This document shows, piece by piece, positions 6,889 to 13,593 of a stretch of 15,341 nucleotides of DNA; the first letter of the stretch is position 1; the number at the start of each line of letters is the position of its first letter. Location: positions 1 to 15,341 of the forward strand of contig CAYJME010000061.1 of NCBI GenBank assembly GCA_964370795.1, in the 5' to 3' direction. Origin of the DNA: JAHFOW01 sp964370795 (lineage in GTDB: Bacteria; Planctomycetota; Brocadiia; Brocadiales; Brocadiaceae). The notes beneath the pieces were generated by a model, which had not been told where the DNA came from, did no database searches, and saw only the letters and a program-made list of their open reading frames with translations. The translations under genes and the position numbers were made by a program.

Positions 6889-7507
6889 TTATATTGAAGA
6901 GATAACTTCTGACGGAAAGCCAACAGCAGGTTACTGGAATGATAATGATATTACCACCCTTGGTAAAAATGCATCAGAGAATAACCATTCCAAAAAACAT
7001 CGACAACAATATCAAGATTTCATCAAGAGTCACCACTATAATTTTGCCGGGCTTAAATGCTATGCTTGTCATGAAACACACGGCATGGGTGTAAAAGGTA
7101 CAGCCCAATTACTTGAGCAGAGCAAAAATAACAGACTCTGCATTACCTGCCATTCCAACCTTGCAAAGACTGTTAAAAAGAATGGAAAGGTATATAACAT
7201 ACATGCAAAACATCTCTATAGACCTTCAAATGTGGGAGGTAGTCTTTGCACAGGTTGTCATATGCCAAAAACAGCCAGGAGTGCTGTAGATAATGATACC
7301 GCCTCTCACGTCTTCGATATTATAAAACCACAGACGAGCAAGGCTATGGCTAATGCTAATACAGAAGCCGGTATTGAAAACAATCCGGGCACCGTTATTA
7401 CCAATGCTTGCTATGGGTGCCATCCAGAAGATACTGATTATGGTGTTAAGCGGTGGAATAAATGGAAAAAGAAGAAAATCAGACCGTCTTTTAATTCAAA
7501 TTTATAA
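6884..7507 (+). CDS. Octaheme cytochrome c, C-terminal part (frame broken)
   Basis: The second half of the cytochrome that begins at 5631, read in the shifted frame. It carries four CXXCH sites: CYACH (7058), CITCH (7139), CTGCH (7247) and CYGCH (7409). In the repaired 622-residue protein these are C474, C501, C537 and C591, making eight hemes. The segment HHYNFAGLKCYACHETHGMG is typical of multiheme cytochromes. The only internal ATG near the start (7085) lies after CYACH and there is no signal peptide, so this half could not be exported or heme-loaded by itself. The protein ends with a basic tail (KRWNKWKKKKIRPSFNSNL). Its clean frame and kept motifs suggest the break is recent, switchable or a sequencing artefact. 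Confidence 0.78.
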   Translation, partial: KNYIEEITSDGKPTAGYWNDNDITTLGKNASENNHSKKHRQQYQDFIKSHHYNFAGLKCYACHETHGMGVKGTAQLLEQSKNNRLCITCHSNLAKTVKKNGKVYNIHAKHLYRPSNVGGSLCTGCHMPKTARSAVDNDTASHVFDIIKPQTSKAMANANTEAGIENNPGTVITNACYGCHPEDTDYGVKRWNKWKKKKIRPSFNSNL

Positions 7508-7557
7508 ATTAACGAATTGTGAAAACCATTCTTGTTTTTACAGGAGAAAAAATCTTC

Positions 7558-7582
7558 ATGAGGATTTTACCGNNNNNNNNNN
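7558..7582 (+). other. Assembly gap; possible gene start cut by the gap
   Basis: Ten Ns occupy 7573-7582. Just before, AGGAG followed by ATG AGG ATT TTA CCG (7558-7572) could be the start of a gene swallowed by the gap. The true gap length is unknown, so the layout between the cytochrome and the small lipoprotein should not be trusted. Confidence 0.5.
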
Positions 7583-7624
7583 TAAAATGTTACTTTTTGA
7601 AAATTAGATTGAAAGGAGATTGTT

Positions 7625-7768
7625 GTGAATCGTAATTTTCGTAAGGTTTTTGTACTTTTAATAGTTGTAGTTTTAAGTTGTGTCTATATTGGTTGTTCTA
7701 GCGCCTCAAAAAAAGACCCGGCGCCTACAACACCACAGCATGGTCAGGGCGGTGGATGTGGACATTAG
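7625..7768 (+). CDS. Very small lipoprotein ending in GGGCGH
   Basis: A 47-residue protein starting at GTG 7625, with AAGGAG at 7613-7618 (6-base spacer). Residues 1-23 are a signal with basic n-region (NRNFRK) and hydrophobic core, ending in a lipobox (VYIG-C24). The mature part is only 24 residues: polar and Pro/Thr-rich, then HGQGGGCGH, giving one free Cys and two His next to glycines. It could bind metal or heme-related ligands, or be a processed small peptide; no family recognised. It sits between the octaheme cytochrome and a radical SAM gene, just after the assembly gap. The signal, lipobox and ribosome site together make a real gene likely despite the length. Confidence 0.65.
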   Translation: MNRNFRKVFVLLIVVVLSCVYIGCSSASKKDPAPTTPQHGQGGGCGH

Positions 7769-7947
7769 TGCGTATAATTTCAGTCTCTTTGTGTGAAGAG
7801 GAGAAGCTATTGAAATTTATTGATCGGGAATTTCAATTTAAAAATGGTGGCACGGACAAACTTGTAGAGACGATCCGCCGGATAGTCTCTACTCGTCCTT
7901 GCCTGGTTTGATGGAATGTTTCATGAAATATGAGCAAGGAGTTTCCC
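7769..7947. other. Non-coding stretch with two inverted repeats
   Basis: No convincing gene. It holds ATTGAAATT...AATTTCAAT (7809-7817 and 7829-7837, 11-base loop) and a 29-base palindrome (7864-7892). A 33-codon TTG frame overlaps both and looks accidental. Confidence 0.5.
7864..7892. repeat. 29-bp near-perfect palindrome (GTAGAGAC...GTCTCTAC)
   Basis: GTAGAGAC-G-ATCCG-C-CGGAT-A-GTCTCTAC: 14-base arms with one G/A mismatch around a single central base. Palindromes with GTAGAGAC...GTCTCTAC ends are, to my knowledge, common dispersed intergenic repeats in several phyla. Whether this genome has many copies cannot be seen here. Confidence 0.65.
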
Positions 7948-8055
7948 ATGAATCACATTTTATGTATATTGTTGGTATTTATTTTTATAACGAGCTTTAG
8001 TAGTGCTTATTTCAGTAAAGTTTTATGGGTACATAGTGAAGGAAACAATCCGTGA
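7948..8055 (+). CDS. 35-residue exported micro-protein sharing the YHS leader
   Basis: A short frame with a strong ribosome site (AAGGAG at 7936-7941, 6-base spacer). The protein begins MNHILCILLVFIFITSFSSAY and ends KVLWVHSEGNNP. Its first 27 residues align without gaps to the leader of the YHS protein at 3760: positions 17-21 (FSSAY), K24, L26 and W27 are identical. Nothing corresponding to the YHS domain follows. It may be what is left of a duplicated YHS-type gene, or a genuine tiny secreted peptide. The kept ribosome site and clean stop leave both open. Confidence 0.5.
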   Translation: MNHILCILLVFIFITSFSSAYFSKVLWVHSEGNNP

Positions 8056-8107
8056 AATATAACGCCAAAAAAATTCTTTTATAAAATTTATCGAGGCAAA
8101 TAGTATA

Positions 8108-9187
8108 ATGCAAAAATCTACTCATAGATTCAAATACAATCTCCGCATCTTCAGAAAGGCCTTTTTACCCTGGGCATTATCTTCGCCGAGAAACCTTTGG
8201 ATGGCGTGGAATTTATTTAGAAAGGTAAGAAAGAAATATAAATTTAATACTCAATTACAAGGTCATCTTGATTACCCCATCCCACACTCCTTTGTTTTAA
8301 GCCTTACCTCTGATTGTAATCTCAGTTGCGATCATTGCTATGCGAGGGTGTATAGAGAAACAAAGGTGTTGCCTAAAAAAGTGCTGGATGGTATTCTGGA
8401 ACAAGCCAGTTTACTTGGTTGTTTCTTCTTTGTGCTTACGGGTGGAGAACCTATGCTGTATCCGGACCTGTTAGATATTTTAAGTCGTCACAATAACAGC
8501 CTTTTTATCCTGATAACCAACGGGACCATGGTCTCAGATGACGTTGCAAAAAGGCTTTCAAGGTTGTCTCATATAATTCCAGTAATCAGCCTTGAAGGTG
8601 GTTTAGAAGATACTGATAAGAGGCGTGGTATGGGTGTATACAACCGTGTTATGAACGCCTTTGATAACCTTCAGGAAAACAAGGTGCTTTACGGGTTTTC
8701 TGTTACTGTTACCTCGGAGAATGTGGAACAACTTCAAAAAGAAGAGGTTTTTGAGGAAAAGTATCCCTATGGCGCTCATTTGGGATGCTTTATAGAATAC
8801 ATCCCCACAGGAAGGACACCGAATCCAGGGTTATCGCTCTCCTCTGCACAAAGGTCAGCATTTAGACGATGGTTTTTAAAAACGAAGGAAAGGACGAACA
8901 CATATCTCATACATTTTCCTGGCGACGAAGAGCTTATGGATAGTTGCCGGGAGGCAGGAAAGGGATTTCTCCATGTTAATCCGGAAGGTTACATAGAATC
9001 GTGTGCCTTGTTGCCGTCCAGTAAGTATAATGTGTCAGAAACGCCACTCGACGTGTGCTTGAAAAATTTATATGTGGACAACCAGAAATGCGCCCATGTT
9101 TATGAAACACTTGATAATCACCCGTGTATGAAGCATAGAAAAGATTTGTGTTCCAGTAGCTCGATTTTAGAGAAAGTTTCATTTTGA
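8108..9187 (+). CDS. Radical SAM protein with SPASM-like C-terminus
   Basis: A 359-residue enzyme. The radical SAM signature CNLSCDHC (C70, C74, C77) binds a 4Fe-4S cluster that cleaves S-adenosylmethionine; LTGGEPMLYPDL and LITNGT are the usual GGE and following strand motifs. The C-terminal part has HFPGDEE, SCREAGKG (C280), VNPEGYIESC (C299) and more cysteines (DVC, KCAH, PCM, LCSS), the layout of a SPASM-like or twitch auxiliary cluster region. The basic N-terminal 60 residues (FRKAFLPWALSSPRNLWMAWNLF) look amphipathic and may touch the membrane. SPASM proteins often modify peptides or assemble cofactors; the substrate here is unknown. Ribosome site is weak (GAGG, about 11 bases). The ATPase gene follows after 54 bases. 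Two tiny exported proteins lie just upstream. Confidence 0.82.
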   Translation: MQKSTHRFKYNLRIFRKAFLPWALSSPRNLWMAWNLFRKVRKKYKFNTQLQGHLDYPIPHSFVLSLTSDCNLSCDHCYARVYRETKVLPKKVLDGILEQASLLGCFFFVLTGGEPMLYPDLLDILSRHNNSLFILITNGTMVSDDVAKRLSRLSHIIPVISLEGGLEDTDKRRGMGVYNRVMNAFDNLQENKVLYGFSVTVTSENVEQLQKEEVFEEKYPYGAHLGCFIEYIPTGRTPNPGLSLSSAQRSAFRRWFLKTKERTNTYLIHFPGDEELMDSCREAGKGFLHVNPEGYIESCALLPSSKYNVSETPLDVCLKNLYVDNQKCAHVYETLDNHPCMKHRKDLCSSSSILEKVSF

Positions 9188-9241
9188 CTAACTTGCATGA
9201 GCCATTGAAATAGTTAAAAAAAGTGTTTGGAGGATAATGTT

Positions 9242-12043
9242 ATGACAGTCAAAATGACTGAAACACCCTGGCATACGATGCCGGTCGATGAGGTAATAAG
9301 GAGCCTTGATACCAACGTCAATACCGGGCTTAGTAGCGCTGAGGCAGAAAACAGAGTCAGGAAATACGGACATAATCAACTAGCAGACAAAGAAGGCGTG
9401 TCTCCCTTAATACTCTTTTTGGGGCAATTTAATGATTTTATTGTTTGGGTATTAATAGCTGCTGCCATAGTCTCTGGATTTTTGGGTGAATGGGTCGATG
9501 CGTTAGCCATTATTGCCATTGTTATAATCAATGCCATCATCGGTTTTGTCCAGGAATACCGCGCCGAAAAGTCCCTCGTAGCCTTACAAAAAATGTCGGC
9601 GCCTTTTTCAAAGGTAATGCGAGGCGGCGAAATACATTCTATCCCTTCCAGAGACATCGTACCCGGTGATACCGTCTTGCTTGAAGCTGGTGATTACGTC
9701 CCTGCCGATGGCAGACTATATTCTTCTTTTAGTTTGCGAACACAAGAGGCATCTCTTACGGGAGAATCATCGCCAGTCAGCAAATCCACTGAACTACTTC
9801 AAAATTCCTCGTTACCCATTGGGGATAGAGAGAATATGGTGTTTATGGGTACATCGGTAACGGGCGGTAAAGGGACGTGTATTATAGTATCGACGGGCAT
9901 GCACACCGAATTAGGCAAGATAGCGGGTTTAATCCAGGAGGCGGGAAAGGAAGAGACTCCCCTTCAACGTAAACTTGAAGTATTTGGGAAAAAATTGGTT
10001 TATTTGTGTTTAGGGATTGTTACAATAGTCTTTCTTTTAGAGTTGTGGAGGAAGGGTCCGCTTTTAGAGGCATTTCTTACATCGGTGAGCCTTGCCGTAG
10101 CTGCTATTCCAGAAGGACTGCCAGCTATAGTGACCATTGCCCTGGCATTGGGTGTTAATCGCATGGTAAAACGACATGTACTGATTCGAAAACTACCCTC
10201 AGTGGAGACACTTGGATGTGCTACGGTCATTTGTTCAGATAAAACAGGCACTTTAACCCAAAACGAGATGACCGTCCGGAAAATATTCACCAATGGTAAA
10301 ACCATTGAAATCACGGGAACGGGTTATGCCCCTGAGGGAGGCTTCTCTATTAATGACATGCCACTTTCCGAAATCGAACAACACTCATTAAAGAAGGTCT
10401 TAGAAATAGGAGTACTATGCAATAATGCATACCTTAAACAACACGCTCGTAACACCTGGAAGATCATTGGCGACCCTACTGAAGGTGCCATCCTGAGTGC
10501 TGCCGCTAAGGCCGGTATACGGAAGGAAGTATTAGAGAAAAATTTCATACTTGCTTTCGAGATTCCCTTTGATTCTGAAAGAAAGAAGATGTCCACTATC
10601 AGAGGTAGCCCCCCCACTTTGCTCGTTTGTGAAAAAGGTGCACCCGATATCATCCTGAATGACTGCACAAAGATCTATAGTGAAGGTTCGATAAGAGATT
10701 TGACGAAAAACGATATGCAGGCTATTTTGAACGAAAATAACCAGATGGCAAGTGCTGCCTTGCGTGTTCTTGGTGTAGCATTCAAACCACTCGACCACGA
10801 AATTATCAATCCAGTCCCTGTTAATATAGAAAAGGATATGATATTTGCTGGACTATTGGCCATGATGGACCCGCCAAGGCCAGAGGTAAAGGATGCCGTT
10901 GCTACTTGCCACAAGGCAGGTATAACGACTGTTATGATTACGGGAGATCATAAAAACACAGCACACGCGATCGGGGAAGAGCTTGGATTCCTTGATAACA
11001 ATTTGAAGGCTGTCGACGGGGTAGAGTTGGACACACTTACAGATGACGAATTAGAAAAGGAGGTATCAAAGATAGCCGTATATGCACGAGTCTCTGCTGA
11101 GCACAAGCTTAGGATTGTGAAGGCTTGGAAGAAGCAAGGTGCCGTTGTCGCCATGACCGGTGACGGAGTAAACGACGCCCCTGCCGTAAAAGAAGCAAGC
11201 ATCGGTGTATCTATGGGTATTACCGGTACCGATGTCACAAAGGAGGCGTCTGATATGGTTATAACAGACGACAACTTTGCATCAATCGTTGCGGCCGTTG
11301 AAGAGGGAAGAGGTATTTATGATAACATAAAAAAGTCCATCCACTATCTGCTTTCGTGTAATGCAGGAGAGATTATAACGATGTTTTTTTCGTCAATATT
11401 CAATCTCCCTTTACCGTTATTCCCTATCCAAATATTATGGATAAACATCGCAACAGACGGATTACCGGCATTAGCATTGGCCGTCGACACCGTAGACCCC
11501 GATATCATGAAAAAACCCGCAAGGAGGTCGACGGAGCAGATCATTGACAAAAATCTTGGCATGCTGATGATATTTCAAGGTTTTATTATAGGTTTTTGCA
11601 CCCTTTTGGCGTATTTGTATGTTCTGTACTACACAAGCAGTGCGAAACCAGGCTATTTATATTACTGGTTTCTTGATGAAATGATACCGTGCGCGTTAGG
11701 TGGTAAGTTACTCGGTGATATTGAACGGGCAAGGACGGTTGCTTTCTGCGTGATGGTCATCTCTCAATTATTTCACTCGTTTAATTGCAGAAATGCAAGG
11801 CGTTCATTGTTTGAGATTGGTGTATTGAGCAATAAAAAACTTCTGTTAGCAACAGGGCTTTCATTAATCATGCAGATAGCTATCGTCTATATTCCATACT
11901 TTGAAGGTATCTTTAAGGTGTCCCCTCTGGAATTAAAGGATTGGATTATAGTCTTTGGATTTTCTTCCCTCATTTTTTTTATTACGGAGGTGACTAAATG
12001 TTTTAAAAGAAAAAGGAACAAGAAAAGACTCAAAAATAGGTGA
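9242..12043 (+). CDS. P2-type cation-transporting ATPase (calcium-pump-like)
   Basis: A 933-residue ion pump of the inner membrane. The frame opens at TTG 9227, but ATG 9242 has GGAGG at 9229-9233 (8-base spacer) and is preferred. Order: cation-ATPase N-domain (about 5-65), first helix pairs, actuator TGES (173-176), PEGLP in helix 4 (290-294), phosphorylated Asp333 in DKTGT, MITGDH, hinge GDGVNDAP (640-647), then six C-terminal helices. Ion-site residues match calcium pumps in helix 4 (E291), helix 5 (N707, E710 in CNAGE) and helix 6 (N735, T738, D739 in NIATDG). In helix 8 the calcium-site Glu of SERCA appears to be Gln842, so one site may be altered. No CPC motif, so it is not a copper P1B pump. 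Substrate is probably Ca2+, though Na+ or Mn2+ is possible. Confidence 0.87.
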   Translation: MTVKMTETPWHTMPVDEVIRSLDTNVNTGLSSAEAENRVRKYGHNQLADKEGVSPLILFLGQFNDFIVWVLIAAAIVSGFLGEWVDALAIIAIVIINAIIGFVQEYRAEKSLVALQKMSAPFSKVMRGGEIHSIPSRDIVPGDTVLLEAGDYVPADGRLYSSFSLRTQEASLTGESSPVSKSTELLQNSSLPIGDRENMVFMGTSVTGGKGTCIIVSTGMHTELGKIAGLIQEAGKEETPLQRKLEVFGKKLVYLCLGIVTIVFLLELWRKGPLLEAFLTSVSLAVAAIPEGLPAIVTIALALGVNRMVKRHVLIRKLPSVETLGCATVICSDKTGTLTQNEMTVRKIFTNGKTIEITGTGYAPEGGFSINDMPLSEIEQHSLKKVLEIGVLCNNAYLKQHARNTWKIIGDPTEGAILSAAAKAGIRKEVLEKNFILAFEIPFDSERKKMSTIRGSPPTLLVCEKGAPDIILNDCTKIYSEGSIRDLTKNDMQAILNENNQMASAALRVLGVAFKPLDHEIINPVPVNIEKDMIFAGLLAMMDPPRPEVKDAVATCHKAGITTVMITGDHKNTAHAIGEELGFLDNNLKAVDGVELDTLTDDELEKEVSKIAVYARVSAEHKLRIVKAWKKQGAVVAMTGDGVNDAPAVKEASIGVSMGITGTDVTKEASDMVITDDNFASIVAAVEEGRGIYDNIKKSIHYLLSCNAGEIITMFFSSIFNLPLPLFPIQILWINIATDGLPALALAVDTVDPDIMKKPARRSTEQIIDKNLGMLMIFQGFIIGFCTLLAYLYVLYYTSSAKPGYLYYWFLDEMIPCALGGKLLGDIERARTVAFCVMVISQLFHSFNCRNARRSLFEIGVLSNKKLLLATGLSLIMQIAIVYIPYFEGIFKVSPLELKDWIIVFGFSSLIFFITEVTKCFKRKRNKKRLKNR

Positions 12044-12088
12044 GATATTTTCAAAATAATCTTTTTTGAATGTGCTTTTAGGGATTAG

Positions 12089-12129
12089 CAATAGGCTTAC
12101 GTAATTATTTCAATTGCGTAAGCTTATTG
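12089..12129 (+). terminator. Rho-independent terminator of the ATPase gene
   Basis: An 18-bp stem (CAATAGGCTTACGTAATT with AATTGCGTAAGCTTATTG, G-T pairs at two places) closes a 5-base loop, followed by the T-rich TCTTTCGAATTTTC. It lies between convergent genes, so it may also stop glgC transcription, though the T run is poorer on that side. Confidence 0.75.
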
Positions 12130-12170
12130 TCTTTCGAATTTTCATAACTACTCTTAATTTCCGATGTCGC

Positions 12171-13391
12171 CTAAATCAAAGGCATCTCCTTGTGCGCCAC
12201 AACAATGCCCCTTTCTGTAACGGTAAACTGTTTGGCGTCCTCTTCCCGATTATATCCAATTTGCATTCCATCAGGAACTTTTACCAATTTGTCAATGATG
12301 GCATTCCGTATTTTGACATTTTTACCAATCCTCACCCCCTCCATTAAAATCGAATCAAAGATTTCGGAGTGATTTTCTATCCGCACATCTGAAGAAATAA
12401 TAGACCTCTCCACATGGGAATTACTAATAATGCTACCATTGGATACGAGGGAATTTATAAACATACCACATCTCCCACCGGGAAACGATTCTGAAAAAAC
12501 TACCTTTGCAGGGGGATGCTGTTCATGGTAAGTACGAATTGGCCAGAGTTTATCATAAAGATTAAAGATGGGGTCTATTTTGACAAGATCCATATTGGCG
12601 TCCCAGTAAGCATCAAGAGTTCCTATATCTCTCCAATATTTAACTTCTTTATTATTTTTATCATTAAAGATAAACGCAAATAGCTTGTCCTTCTTAATCA
12701 TCGAAGGAATAATATCCCTCCCAAAATCGTGCTTGGTATCTTTTTTGGTATCGGCAATCACCTGCTTTACTAACATTTCAGTATTGAAGAGATAAATTCC
12801 CATGGACACCAAAGCCATACGGGGATTTGAGGGCATAGGTTTTGGATTGGCCGGTTTCTCCACAAAATCCACAATTCGCAGATCATCGTCAATACCTACA
12901 ATTCCAAACCGGCTTGCATCGTCTATGGGCACCTCTACACAGGGCACGGTAAGATCCGCCTTCTTCGCAATATGATATTCTATCAATTCACGATAGTCCA
13001 TTTTATAAATATGGTCACCAGCCAGGATCAAAACCAAATCCGGACGCTCTCTTTCAAGCACATAGACATTTTGATAGACGGCATCAGCCGTTCCCTGATA
13101 CCACAAGTCACTGGTCCGCTTCTGTGGAGGTATATTCTCAATAAATTCCCCGAGTTCGTAATTACCTATATTCCACCCGATTCTTAAATGTCTATCCAAC
13201 GAATATGATTTATACTGCGTTAATACACAAATTTTTCTCAGTCCCGAATTAATGCAATTACTTAATGGAAAATCAATAATACGATAAATTCCACCAAAAG
13301 GGACTGCCGGCTTGGCCCGATCCTTTGTAAGGGGATAGAGCCTTTCACCCTGTCCACCTGCCAGTAACATCACAAGCACTTTTTTTAACAT
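12171..13391 (-). CDS. glgC: Glucose-1-phosphate adenylyltransferase
   Basis: A 406-residue enzyme that makes ADP-glucose from ATP and glucose 1-phosphate, the committed step of bacterial glycogen synthesis in the cytoplasm. The frame extends to a GTG at 13400, but ATG 13391 is better spaced from the weak AGG. The nucleotidyltransferase domain has the hallmark GGQGERLYPLTKDRAKPAVPFGG (G12 onward), the inter-domain QYKSYSLDRHL, WYQGTADAV, AGDHIYKMDY and FVEKP. The C-terminal left-handed beta-helix is visible from about residue 290 (SIISNSHVERSIISSDV, then MEGVRIGKNVKIRNAIID). Length is normal for GlgC. It converges on the ATPase gene. No other glycogen gene is in the window. Confidence 0.93.
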   Translation of the reverse strand: MLKKVLVMLLAGGQGERLYPLTKDRAKPAVPFGGIYRIIDFPLSNCINSGLRKICVLTQYKSYSLDRHLRIGWNIGNYELGEFIENIPPQKRTSDLWYQGTADAVYQNVYVLERERPDLVLILAGDHIYKMDYRELIEYHIAKKADLTVPCVEVPIDDASRFGIVGIDDDLRIVDFVEKPANPKPMPSNPRMALVSMGIYLFNTEMLVKQVIADTKKDTKHDFGRDIIPSMIKKDKLFAFIFNDKNNKEVKYWRDIGTLDAYWDANMDLVKIDPIFNLYDKLWPIRTYHEQHPPAKVVFSESFPGGRCGMFINSLVSNGSIISNSHVERSIISSDVRIENHSEIFDSILMEGVRIGKNVKIRNAIIDKLVKVPDGMQIGYNREEDAKQFTVTERGIVVAHKEMPLI

Positions 13392-13593
13392 GGTATACAC
13401 AACCTATTCGTAAAATTATTAACAATCCCGTTCATACGTGATAAACTCGCTTTGTTGGTACATAATTATTATATATGAAAAAAGTTGTGTTTCCGATAAA
13501 AATTGTCATATCCATCTTTTTAAATCCAGAACTCGTAAATTCATGAATAATATTTCTAAAACAGGATGGGTCGAGGTTTGCAATCAGATGCGT
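13392..13593. other. AT-rich gap between glgC and the NuoL/DabB-like gene
   Basis: About 200 bases with no gene. A minus-strand TATAAT (reverse complement of 13468-13473) is present without a recognisable -35. This is presumably the glgC promoter region. Confidence 0.35.

Noticed and set aside
7810..7911. 33-codon TTG frame with a GAGGAG upstream
   Set aside because: It is built largely from the two inverted repeats in this stretch, uses a weak start codon and resembles nothing known.
13468..13473. Minus-strand TATAAT as the glgC promoter
   Set aside because: No -35-like sequence is found at 16-18 bases; in AT-rich DNA a lone TATAAT is weak evidence.
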